64,000 nt of DNA. It comes from Sphingomonadales bacterium. GTDB taxonomy: Bacteria; Pseudomonadota; Alphaproteobacteria; Sphingomonadales; Sphingomonadaceae. Below the pieces are notes generated by a model that searched no databases, was not told where the DNA came from, and was given only the letters and a program-made list of their open reading frames with translations. Both the position numbers and the translations under genes were made by a program. How positions within the stretch are numbered: the stretch's first letter is position 1; each line of letters begins with the position of its first letter. The DNA lies in the NCBI GenBank assembly GCA_028868535.1, contig JAGWUH010000002.1, positions 97,773 through 161,772 on the forward strand, read 5' to 3'. Shown in pieces: positions 56,915 to 64,000 of the stretch.

Positions 56915-57872
56915 GCCGCCGCTCGATCGCATCCCAGATCATCCCGGCGGTATCGCTGCCGTTGAAGCGGTCGATGGCGACGATGCCGGTGGGCGAGGTG
57001 ACGTTGATCTCGGTCAGCCACTCCCCGCCGATCACGTCGATGCCCACGAACACCAGCCCGCGCTTGCGCAGTTCCGGCCCCAGCGCGGCGCAAATCTCCT
57101 GCTCCTTCGCCGTCAGTTCGGTCGCCTCCGCCGATCCGCCGACCGCGAGGTTGGAGCGGAACTCGCCCTCGCCCGGCTTGCGGTTGATCGCCCCGGCCAC
57201 CGCGCCGTCGACCAGCACGATGCGCTTGTCGCCCTTCGCCACGTCGGGAAGGAACGGCTGGACCATGAACGGCTCCTTCCACACCTGCCCGAACAGCTCG
57301 GTCAGCGCCCCGAGGTTCGAGCCATCGGCCGGCACCCGGAACACCGCCTTGCCGCCATTGCCGTGCAGCGGCTTGACCACCAGGTCGCCCGGATGGCGCC
57401 GGTGGAACTCCCGCACGTCCTCGATCCGCCGCGCCACCAGCGTCGGCGGCATGAACCGCGCGAAGTCGAGCACATAGACCTTCTCCGGCGCGTTGCGCAC
57501 CGATTCGGGATCGTTGACGACCAGCGTCCGCCCCTTGAGCTTCTCGAGGATGTGCGCCCCGGTGATGTATCCCAGGTCGAACGGCGGGTCCTGCCGCATC
57601 AGCACGACGTCGATCTCGTCGCCGAGGTCCAGCTTCACCGCCGCCCCCAGCGCATAGTGGTCCCCGGCCTTGCGTTCCAGCCGCTCGACCGGCGCGCACC
57701 AGGCGGTCACCCTGCCCCCGTCCCCGGCCGATTCCCACGCCAGCGACGCGACGTCGTAGTACCACAGTTCGTGCCCGCGCTCCTGCGCACTCAGCATCAA
57801 CGCGAACGTCGAATCGCCGGCAATGTTGATCGAATGGAGCGGGTCCATCTGGACCGCGACGCGCAAGGTCAT
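56883..57872 (-). CDS. gshB: Glutathione synthetase
   Basis: 329 residues, ATP-grasp ligase joining glycine to gamma-glutamylcysteine. VAVQMDPLHSINIAGDSTFALMLSAQ at the N-terminus, LMRQDPPFDLGYITGAHIL, GDLVVKPLHGNGGKAVF and INVTSPTGIVAIDRF are diagnostic. Start agrees with the family. Confidence 0.97.
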   Translation of the reverse strand: MTLRVAVQMDPLHSINIAGDSTFALMLSAQERGHELWYYDVASLAWESAGDGGRVTAWCAPVERLERKAGDHYALGAAVKLDLGDEIDVVLMRQDPPFDLGYITGAHILEKLKGRTLVVNDPESVRNAPEKVYVLDFARFMPPTLVARRIEDVREFHRRHPGDLVVKPLHGNGGKAVFRVPADGSNLGALTELFGQVWKEPFMVQPFLPDVAKGDKRIVLVDGAVAGAINRKPGEGEFRSNLAVGGSAEATELTAKEQEICAALGPELRKRGLVFVGIDVIGGEWLTEINVTSPTGIVAIDRFNGSDTAGMIWDAIERRHGEMAAEITG

Positions 57873-57885
57873 GAAGCAGGGACTT

Positions 57886-58248
57886 TCAAACGAGGTTCAT
57901 CGAAGCGTTGACGATGTGGCGCGGCCAGCGCCCCGGCGCAAGCAGCAGCACGTCGATCCGCCAGCAATCGCCGGCGCACACGTAACGCGGCGCCAGCACT
58001 TCCGCCGCCGCGATCACCCGCCGCAGCCGCCAGCCGTCGATCGCGCGGTCGAGCCCGCCCACGTCCGCGCGCCACTTGACCTCGACGAACGCCACCATCC
58101 GCCCGCGCCGCGCTACCATGTCCACCTCGCCGCGCGGCGTCTGCAATCGCCGGCCGACGATCCGCCAGCCATGCAGCCGAAGATACCACGCCGCCAGCCC
58201 CTCGCCCCGCCGCCCGCGCGCTTCGGCCAGCTCGCGGGCGCCGCTCAT
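57886..58248 (-). CDS. UPF0102 family YraN, nuclease-fold protein
   Basis: 120 residues hidden in a longer ORF. RRGEGLAAWYLRLHGWRIVGRRLQTPRGEVDMVARRG...VAFVEVKWRAD carries the PD-(D/E)xK-like core (GEVDMV, FVEVK). It is coupled to rsmI (ATGA), the same pairing as in many bacteria. Cellular role not settled. Confidence 0.92.
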   Translation of the reverse strand: MSGARELAEARGRRGEGLAAWYLRLHGWRIVGRRLQTPRGEVDMVARRGRMVAFVEVKWRADVGGLDRAIDGWRLRRVIAAAEVLAPRYVCAGDCWRIDVLLLAPGRWPRHIVNASMNLV

Positions 58249-59069
58249 TTCAGCTCCAGCGCCCGCGCATAGAGCATCTTGCGATCGAGCCCGGTCGCCC
58301 GCGCCACCGCCGCCGCGGCCTGGGACGGCTTGGCATGGGCCAGCTCCGCGCGCAGCAGCGCGTCGGCATCCTCTGCGCTCGCCACCGTCTCCCCCGGCGG
58401 CGCCACCACCACCACGATCTCGCCCCTGGGCGGATGCGCGGCATAATGCGCCGCCAGGGCCTCCGCCGTGCCCGTCCGGCACTCCTCGTGCAGCTTGGTC
58501 AGCTCGCGCGCCACCGCCACCTCGCGCCCCGCCAGCACGTCGCCGATCGCCGCCAGCGCATCGCCCAGCCGCGGCGCGGTCTCGTAGAACACCAGGCTCG
58601 CCGGCACCCCCGCCAACTCCGCCAGCACGTCGCGCCGCGCCTTGTCCTTCGGCGGCAGGAACCCCGCGAACAGGAAGCGATCGCTCGGCAGCCCGCTCAG
58701 CGCCACCGCGCTCACCGCCGCGCAGGCCCCCGGCACCACCGTCACCGCCACCCCGCGCTCGCGCGCCAGCCGCACCAGCCGATAGCCCGGGTCCGAAATC
58801 AGCGGCATCCCCGCGTCCGACACCAGCGCCACCGCCTCCACCGCCGCCATTCCCAGCAGCCGCTCGTGCGCCGCCGCATCGGCATGGTCGTCGAACCGCA
58901 CCAGCTTCTGCTTCACCCCCAGGTGGTGCAGCAGCTTGCCCGTCACCCGCGTATCCTCGCAGGCTACCGCCGCAACCGATTTCAGCGTCTCGATCGCGCG
59001 CAGCGTGATGTCGCCGAGATTGCCAATCGGCGTTGCGACGATGTACAGCCCGGGTTCAAGTGTGGTCAT
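58245..59069 (-). CDS. rsmI: 16S rRNA (cytidine-1402-2'-O)-methyltransferase RsmI
   Basis: 274 residues, SAM-dependent. LYIVATPIGNLGDITLRAIETL, CEDTRVTGKLL, SDAGMPLISDPGYRLV and VVPGACAAVSAVALSGLP are diagnostic. Start at 59069 (MTTLEPG); MSGID at 59084 is an alternative. The ORF-track start is 108 codons upstream and overlaps the divergent lipoprotein gene. Length fits the family. Confidence 0.96.
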   Translation of the reverse strand: MTTLEPGLYIVATPIGNLGDITLRAIETLKSVAAVACEDTRVTGKLLHHLGVKQKLVRFDDHADAAAHERLLGMAAVEAVALVSDAGMPLISDPGYRLVRLARERGVAVTVVPGACAAVSAVALSGLPSDRFLFAGFLPPKDKARRDVLAELAGVPASLVFYETAPRLGDALAAIGDVLAGREVAVARELTKLHEECRTGTAEALAAHYAAHPPRGEIVVVVAPPGETVASAEDADALLRAELAHAKPSQAAAAVARATGLDRKMLYARALELK

Positions 59070-59112
59070 GTCGATGCCGCTCATGAACCACCGGTGCAGG
59101 GAATCGCAAGCA

Positions 59113-60273
59113 ATGATCGAGAGGATGATCGGCCGGCGCAGGGCCGCAATCCGCACCGGCGCACTCGCGCTGGCCGCCTTTCTGGCCGGCTGCCAGGTCA
59201 TCCCCAAGGGCCCGCCGCCCCCGCCGCCGCCGCCCCCGCCGCCGGTGTCGGCCATCCCCAGCGACGGCGGCCACCACCGCGTCGCGCTGCTGGTGCCGCT
59301 CGCCGGGCCGCAGGCCGGCGCCGGCCAGGCGATCGCCAACGCCGCGCAGATGGCGCTGCTCGACATGAACGCGGACAACCTGCGCATCACCACTTACGAC
59401 ACCGCCCCCGGCGTCGAGGCCGCTGCCTCCCGCGCCATCGCCGATGGCGCCATGCTGATCCTCGGCCCGCTGCTGGGCGAGGATGCGGACAACGTCGCCC
59501 GCATCGCCAAGCGCGCCCGCGTCCCGGCGATCTCCTACTCGAACGACGTCGCCGCCGCCGGCGGCGGCGTGTTCGTGATGGGCAACATCCCCGGTGAGGC
59601 GATCGAGCGCGTCGTCGCCCACGCCCGCAGCCAGGGCGCCAGCCGCTTCGCCGCGCTGATCCCGGTCGGCACTTATGGCGAGCGCGCGTCGAACGCGATG
59701 CTCGCCGCGGTGCGCGCCGGCGGCGGCAGCATGGTCGGCATGGAAAGCTACGACCGCTCGGGCAGCAACATCCTCGCCGCCGCCCGCCGCCTCAAGGCGC
59801 GCGGCGCGTTCGACGCGGTGCTGATCGCCGACGGCGGCCGCATCGCCGCGCTCGCCGCGCCGGTGCTCAAGGCCGGCGCCCCCGGCCTGCGCATCCTCGG
59901 CACCGAGCTGTGGAGCGGCGATCCCGTCGTGGTGAAGACCCCGGCGCTCACCGGCGCCGAGTTCGCCGCCTTGTCCGATGCCCGCTTCGCGCGCTTCGCC
60001 CAGTCCTACCGCGCCCGCTTCGGCGCCGCCCCCTACCGCATCGCCACGCTCGGCTACGACAGCGTGCTGCTCACCCTGCGCATCGCCCGCGAATGGCGCG
60101 CCGACGCGCCGTTCCCCACCGCCCGCATGTACGATCGCGGCGGCTTCCTCGGTCTGGACGGCGCCTTCCGCTTCGGCTCGGACGACGTCGTCGACCGCGC
60201 GCTCGAAGTCCGCGAAGTCCGCGCCGGCACCGTCCGCGTGATCAGCCCGGCGCCCGACAAGTTCGGGGATTAA
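59113..60273 (+). CDS. Penicillin-binding protein activator, LpoA-like lipoprotein
   Basis: 386 residues. Lipoprotein signal with lipobox FLAGC, then an uninterrupted run of 11 prolines encoded by CCG/CCC codons, then a periplasmic-binding-protein type I fold (VALLVPLAGPQAGAGQAIANAAQ, ILGPLLGEDADNVARIAKRARVP). This matches the C-terminal domain of LpoA, which activates PBP1A. The N-terminal TPR domain of E. coli LpoA is missing, as usual in alphaproteobacteria. Start could be 59113 or 59125. Divergent from rsmI. Confidence 0.86.
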   Translation: MIERMIGRRRAAIRTGALALAAFLAGCQVIPKGPPPPPPPPPPPVSAIPSDGGHHRVALLVPLAGPQAGAGQAIANAAQMALLDMNADNLRITTYDTAPGVEAAASRAIADGAMLILGPLLGEDADNVARIAKRARVPAISYSNDVAAAGGGVFVMGNIPGEAIERVVAHARSQGASRFAALIPVGTYGERASNAMLAAVRAGGGSMVGMESYDRSGSNILAAARRLKARGAFDAVLIADGGRIAALAAPVLKAGAPGLRILGTELWSGDPVVVKTPALTGAEFAALSDARFARFAQSYRARFGAAPYRIATLGYDSVLLTLRIAREWRADAPFPTARMYDRGGFLGLDGAFRFGSDDVVDRALEVREVRAGTVRVISPAPDKFGD

Positions 60274-60336
60274 GCCCTGCGGATAAGCGATTCTGCCATC
60301 TTGCCGCGGTGACTCCACCCCCGGTATAGGCATGTC

Positions 60337-62346
60337 ATGGCCGAAGACCTGTTCGATGCTCCGCGCGCCGGCGCGGGCGATTCCTACGATGGATCCGCGA
60401 TCGAGGTGCTGGAGGGGCTGGAGCCCGTCCGCCGCCGCCCCGGCATGTACATCGGCGGCACGGATGAGCGCGCGCTCCACCACCTCGCCGCCGAAGTGCT
60501 CGACAACGCGATGGACGAGGCCGTCGCCGGTCATGCCAACCGCATCGAGGTCACGCTCGACGAAGCCCCCGGCGCCCCCGGCCGGCTGACCATCGTCGAC
60601 AACGGCCGCGGCATCCCGGTCGACGAACATCCCAAGTTCCCCGGCAAGTCCGCGCTGGAGGTGATCCTCACCACGCTGCACTCGGGCGGCAAGTTCTCGG
60701 GCAAGGCCTATGCCACCTCGGGCGGCCTCCACGGCGTCGGCGTCTCGGTGGTCAACGCCCTCTCCACGCTCACCCGCATCGAGGTCGCGCGCAACAAGGA
60801 GCTTTACGCGCAGGAATTCTCGCGCGGCATCGCCACCGGCCCGCTGCAGAGGATCGGCGCCGCCCCCAACCGGCGCGGCACGTCCGTCAGCTTCGTCCCC
60901 GACGCCGAGATCTTCGGCGCCGACGCGAAATTCAAGGCCGCGCGCCTGTTCCGCCTCGCCCGCTCGAAAGCCTATCTCTACGCCGGGGTCGAAATCCGCT
61001 GGAAATGCGCGCCGTCGCTCGCCAGCGACGATGTCCCGGCGGAGGCCGTGTTCCAGTTCCCTGGCGGCCTCTCGGATCACCTCGCCGAACAGATCGGCGG
61101 CCGCGAATGCGTGACCACGCAGTTCTTCGCCGGCAAGCAGGACTTCCCCCAGAACGACCGGGGCGAGGACCAGGGCCGCGTCGAATGGGCGATCGCCTGG
61201 CCGCTGTGGTCCGACGGCGCCTACTCGTGGTACTGCAACACCATCCCCACCCCCGATGGCGGCACCCACGAACAGGGCGTCCGCGCCGCGCTGACCAAGG
61301 GCATCCGCGCCTTCGCCGATCTCGTCGGCCAGAAGAAGGCCAAGGACATCACGCCCGAGGACATCGTCACCGGCAGCGAGATCATGCTCTCGGTGTTCAT
61401 CCGCGATCCGCAGTTCCAGTCGCAGACCAAGGACCGGCTGACCTCGCCCGAGGCTGCCCGCCTCGTCGAGAACGCCGTCCGCGACCATTTCGACCACTTC
61501 CTGACCGACAACATGGATCGCGGCAAGGCGCTGCTCGGCCACGTCCTCGAACGCATGGACGAACGCCTGCGCCGCAAGCAGGAACGCGAGGTCAAGCGCA
61601 AGACCGCGACCAACGCCCGCAAGCTGCGCCTCCCCGGCAAGCTCACCGACTGCTCGGGCGAGGGCGATGGCGAGACCGAGCTGTTCATCGTCGAGGGCGA
61701 TTCGGCCGGCGGCTCCGCCAAGCAGGCGCGCGACCGCAAGACCCAGGCGATCCTCCCCATCCGCGGCAAGATCCTCAACGTCGCCTCGGCCACGGCGGAC
61801 AAGATCCGCGCCAACAGCGAGATCGCCGATCTCAACCTCGCGCTCGGCTGCGGCACCCGCAAGGACTGCAACCCGGACAACCTGCGCTACGATCGCATCA
61901 TCATCATGACCGACGCCGACGTCGACGGCGCCCATATCGCCACGCTGCTGATGACGTTCTTCTTCCAGGAAATGCCCGAGGTCGTCCGGCGCGGCCACCT
62001 CTACCTCGCCCAGCCCCCGCTCTACCGCCTCACCGCCGGCAAGGACAGCGCCTACGCCCGCGACGACGCCCACCGCGCCGAGCTCGAGGCGACGAAGTTC
62101 AAGGGCAGGAAAGTCGAGGTCTCGCGGTTCAAGGGCCTGGGCGAGATGAACCCCCAGCAATTGCGCGAAACCACGATGTCCCCGGCCTCGCGCGGCCTGC
62201 TGCGCATCACCCTGCCGCCGGAATACGAAGGCCGCGCCGCGGTGAAGGACCTGGTCGATCGCCTGATGGGTCGCGACCCCGCGCAACGCTTCATGTTCAT
62301 CCAGAACCGCGCCGGCGAGATCGATCCGGAACTGATCGACGCCTGA
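60337..62346 (+). CDS. parE: DNA topoisomerase IV subunit B
   Basis: 669 residues. GHKL ATPase (VLDNAMDEAV, DNGRGIPVDEHP, TSGGLHGVGVSVVNALS), transducer, then TOPRIM with EGDSAGGSAKQARDR and DADVDGAHI. ParE rather than GyrB: LRLPGKLTDCS, and no GyrB-type insertion. With ParC it decatenates daughter chromosomes. Confidence 0.95.
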   Translation: MAEDLFDAPRAGAGDSYDGSAIEVLEGLEPVRRRPGMYIGGTDERALHHLAAEVLDNAMDEAVAGHANRIEVTLDEAPGAPGRLTIVDNGRGIPVDEHPKFPGKSALEVILTTLHSGGKFSGKAYATSGGLHGVGVSVVNALSTLTRIEVARNKELYAQEFSRGIATGPLQRIGAAPNRRGTSVSFVPDAEIFGADAKFKAARLFRLARSKAYLYAGVEIRWKCAPSLASDDVPAEAVFQFPGGLSDHLAEQIGGRECVTTQFFAGKQDFPQNDRGEDQGRVEWAIAWPLWSDGAYSWYCNTIPTPDGGTHEQGVRAALTKGIRAFADLVGQKKAKDITPEDIVTGSEIMLSVFIRDPQFQSQTKDRLTSPEAARLVENAVRDHFDHFLTDNMDRGKALLGHVLERMDERLRRKQEREVKRKTATNARKLRLPGKLTDCSGEGDGETELFIVEGDSAGGSAKQARDRKTQAILPIRGKILNVASATADKIRANSEIADLNLALGCGTRKDCNPDNLRYDRIIIMTDADVDGAHIATLLMTFFFQEMPEVVRRGHLYLAQPPLYRLTAGKDSAYARDDAHRAELEATKFKGRKVEVSRFKGLGEMNPQQLRETTMSPASRGLLRITLPPEYEGRAAVKDLVDRLMGRDPAQRFMFIQNRAGEIDPELIDA

Positions 62347-62349
62347 GGA

Positions 62350-63099
62350 TCAGTCGCCGGCGCCCTGCCCGGCGCCGGTGCCCGGGTGTTCGAGCAGCAT
62401 CCGCTCCAGCGCCTGGGTCCACAACGCCATGTCCACGCCATCATGGAACTCGACGAGCGCCGGCTTGTCGCCGCCGACGAATCCCGTCCAGCTCCGCGCC
62501 CAGTCCGCCAGCGCCGCGATCGTGTCGGGAATGACCATTTCGTACTCGTCGACCACGAAGAATCCGTCGTCGCACACCAGGTTCTCGATTTCCCCGTTCT
62601 GCAGCGCATACTGCCGCGCATGCCGAAACCGGAGCACGTCCTCGATGATCGTGAACCGCCTTTCCTGCGCATGGGCATCCGCCATCTCCTGGGGTTCGCG
62701 CAGCACGCGCGCGATGATGCGCACCCCCGGAACCGCCAGCAGGTTCTCGCTGACGAGCGCATGGCACAATGCCAGCCGGGCTACCGTCGAGCCCAGGCCG
62801 TTGCCACGATAGCGGACGTCGACCATCAACCCGCCGATCTCGCAGACGGCTTCGTCTTCGTCGAAAGCGGCATAGGCCAACGCCAGGAAATCGCCTTCGT
62901 CGCTCATCGCGGCCCAGACGCACCCGTCCCAGGCCAGCAGTTCGAAGAAATCGTAGTCCCGTGGCGCGATCGCCCGGTTGGCCCCGGCGAAGCCGCGATG
63001 CCACTGATGCACCGCCGCGCATTGCCCGTGCTCGATCGCGGAAAACAGAAACACGGCCCCTCCGGCGGCATCGGCGAAGCCGAACCGATAGCCTTTCAT
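62350..63099 (-). CDS. GNAT-family N-acetyltransferase
   Basis: 249 residues. The acetyl-CoA motif is VDVRYRGNGLGSTVARLAL, preceded by EIGGLMV. The C-terminal 110 residues (LRFRHARQYALQNGEIENLVCDDG...) fit no family I know. Start ATG 63099 (MKGYRFGFADAA); no Shine-Dalgarno is seen, the upstream HTH gene ending 38 bases before. It may be coupled to that gene. Substrate unknown. Confidence 0.75.
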   Translation of the reverse strand: MKGYRFGFADAAGGAVFLFSAIEHGQCAAVHQWHRGFAGANRAIAPRDYDFFELLAWDGCVWAAMSDEGDFLALAYAAFDEDEAVCEIGGLMVDVRYRGNGLGSTVARLALCHALVSENLLAVPGVRIIARVLREPQEMADAHAQERRFTIIEDVLRFRHARQYALQNGEIENLVCDDGFFVVDEYEMVIPDTIAALADWARSWTGFVGGDKPALVEFHDGVDMALWTQALERMLLEHPGTGAGQGAGD

Positions 63100-63137
63100 C
63101 AAGCTGTTGAAAAGATCGGCTTTCCGCCGAACCGGTC

Positions 63138-63464
63138 TTACCGACCGGTCTTGAGCCGCTCGCGCAACTGTGCCTGCAGCAGGTCGAACATCGCCCGCCG
63201 CATCACCGGATGCGGCGCGGTGATCCCGCGCGTCCACCGGCTGATCGTCGGCCGGCTCACCTTGAACATGCGCGACATGTCGAGGTCGGTCCGTTCGAGC
63301 ACTTTCTGCGAGAGCCGGAAAACCGCCCCGAAGTCGACGGATTCGGGATCGGCACTTGCCGAACAGAGCTTGGCCGCCAGAGCACGGTACATTTCCCTGC
63401 GTCGGGACTCGAGTTCGATCGCGCTTTCCTCGAGCGACTGGCAGTCATCGGACAAGTCGGACAA
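63138..63464 (-). CDS. Helix-turn-helix regulator, XRE-like
   Basis: About 108 residues. The C-terminal half contains a HTH (DMSRMFKVSRPTISRWTRG). The N-terminal half is a Ser/Glu-rich helix. I chose TTG at 63464, because AGGAG lies eight bases upstream; the ORF-track start at 63560 is also a TTG but without ribosome-binding site. The upstream 63540-63600 is the most AT-rich patch of the region and is the likely promoter. It precedes the GNAT gene on the same strand. Confidence 0.7.
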   Translation of the reverse strand: MSDLSDDCQSLEESAIELESRRREMYRALAAKLCSASADPESVDFGAVFRLSQKVLERTDLDMSRMFKVSRPTISRWTRGITAPHPVMRRAMFDLLQAQLRERLKTGR

Positions 63465-63694
63465 TGCGAAATCTCCTGCCGGCAGCAACGACGTGATACC
63501 CTCGCGACCAGGGTTAGCCAAACGAGCGCGAGATCCTATCGATTTTTCATCCCGAGTCAATCAAAAACAAATTAAAACATAGAATACAATGACATACTGC
63601 GGCGATGGTTCAGCCAATACTGTGCACGCTGTACAGGTACAACCACAACGCTCCCGATCGGTCAAGGTTTCCACAACCCAGATACGACAGCACC

Positions 63695-63750
63695 CCCGTC
63701 ATCCCCGCGAAAGCGGGGACCTCGAGCAACCAAGCGGAACCCCCGCCGGC
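63695..63750. repeat. Interspersed repeat of the VIPAKAGT type
   Basis: The stretch starts CGTCATCCCCGCGAAAGCGG and holds a perfect hairpin CCCCGC-GAAA-GCGGGG (63703-63718). One frame reads VIPAKAGTSS, a phrase well known from dispersed repeats in proteobacterial intergenic DNA. The 300 bases around it (63465-63769) contain no other gene that I can support. Confidence 0.75.
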
Positions 63751-63769
63751 CACACCCCCAACTCCCCTC

Positions 63770-64000
63770 TTGACATTTACAACCACATAGGTTAAACCCA
63801 CCCCCATCCGGTCCCGCCTTCTCGCGAAAGGCGGCCCCGGTGTTTCAGGCCGGCGTTGCCCGCGATGGCGCATCCTTTTCCGGACGCACCATGCAGCGCG
63901 AAGCAGCGTCAGCTACCGGTTCAGGCTGGCGGGCCTCACCGCCACCCCGGACAGCGAAGCTTGCGAGCCCGATCGCTGTCCCGCCTGTTCAGGGCGAAAG
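63770..64000 (+). other. Promoter/dyad/leader module, copy 2 (runs off the window)
   Basis: TTGACA (63770), dyad AACC-ACATA-GGTT (63781-63793), TTAAAC, a leader hairpin CCGCCTT/AAGGCGG, then GTG at 63840 opening a frame that begins VFQAGVARDGASFSGRT and continues without a stop to the window's edge. The order and the first codons match copy 1 at 32006. Whether the frame is translated cannot be judged from this window. Confidence 0.55.

Noticed and set aside
59056-62286. 1076-residue minus-strand ORF
   Set aside because: It is the antisense shadow of the LpoA-like gene and parE, with biased Arg/Gly/Ala composition and no recognisable domain.

Overview
The window is GC-rich chromosomal DNA with about 60 protein genes, three tRNA genes and a probable 6S RNA. 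It looks like an alphaproteobacterium of the order Sphingomonadales. The evidence is a complete System I cytochrome c maturation operon, a ProRS of the short eukaryote/archaeal type, PhaR, DUF2842, 6S RNA between zapA and the 5-formyl-THF cyclo-ligase gene, and a bamA-skp-fabZ cluster without the lipid A genes lpxD and lpxA that usually flank fabZ. Nothing in the window is clearly a prophage, plasmid, insertion sequence or CRISPR array. Almost everything is conserved core gene content, and the unusual signals lie between genes.

Layout. 1-3.5 kb: outer-membrane assembly (3' part of bamA, skp), fabZ and rpmE. 3.6-8.8 kb: tRNA-His, then ccmC-D-E-F-G-H-I in overlapping order. 8.8-11.5 kb: kup and sodB, closed by a strong bidirectional terminator. 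11.5-15.8 kb (minus strand): a PuuD-like membrane protein, then dapF-mtaB-ftsY-yciB as one overlapping operon. 15.9-17.6 kb: a GGDEF/EAL protein. 17.8-23.6 kb: tRNA-Pro, an MgtA-type Mg2+ ATPase, a penicillin-acylase-family hydrolase and thyA. 23.6-26.2 kb: a secreted protein of unknown role, tRNA-Asp, and on the minus strand a small coiled-coil gene, zapA, 6S RNA, a structured repeat, the cyclo-ligase gene and DUF2842. 26.5-31.9 kb: a central carbon block tkt-gap-pgk-fba whose last three genes are each followed by a similar GC-rich palindrome. 31.9-32.7 kb: a gene-poor interval with a promoter/dyad module and a long inverted repeat. 32.7-40.2 kb (minus strand): proS, phaR, alr, an MHS-family transporter, an IscU-like protein, cvpA and radA. 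40.2-43.6 kb: an acyltransferase and a large patatin-like protein. 43.7-46.8 kb: dnaK-dnaJ with a probable sigma-32 promoter. 47-49.1 kb: a PCuAC copper chaperone, an HExxH protein, a glycine-zipper lipoprotein and an SDR. 49.2-51 kb: hrcA-grpE. 51-54.5 kb: rph-rdgB-hemW-xerC. 54.5-59.1 kb (minus strand): a tandem ACT protein, DedA, an acyltransferase, gshB, yraN and rsmI. 59.1-62.3 kb: an LpoA-like lipoprotein and parE. 62.3-63.5 kb: an HTH regulator with a GNAT acetyltransferase. The last 500 bases hold interspersed repeats and a second copy of the promoter/dyad module.

Themes are envelope biogenesis (BamA, Skp, LpoA-like, DedA, CvpA, Alr), protein quality control (DnaK, DnaJ, GrpE, HrcA), cytochrome c and copper/heme handling (Ccm, PCuAC, HemW), and central carbon metabolism.

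The two most interesting signals are these. (1) A ~140-nt structured element occurs at 25.28-25.42 kb and 49.20-49.34 kb, with a conserved core and stems that differ between copies but remain self-complementary in each. (2) A promoter module occurs at 32.0 and 63.77 kb: TTGACA, an AACC-N5-GGTT dyad, a leader hairpin and a GTG-started reading frame whose first residues are conserved. I cannot name a known family for either.
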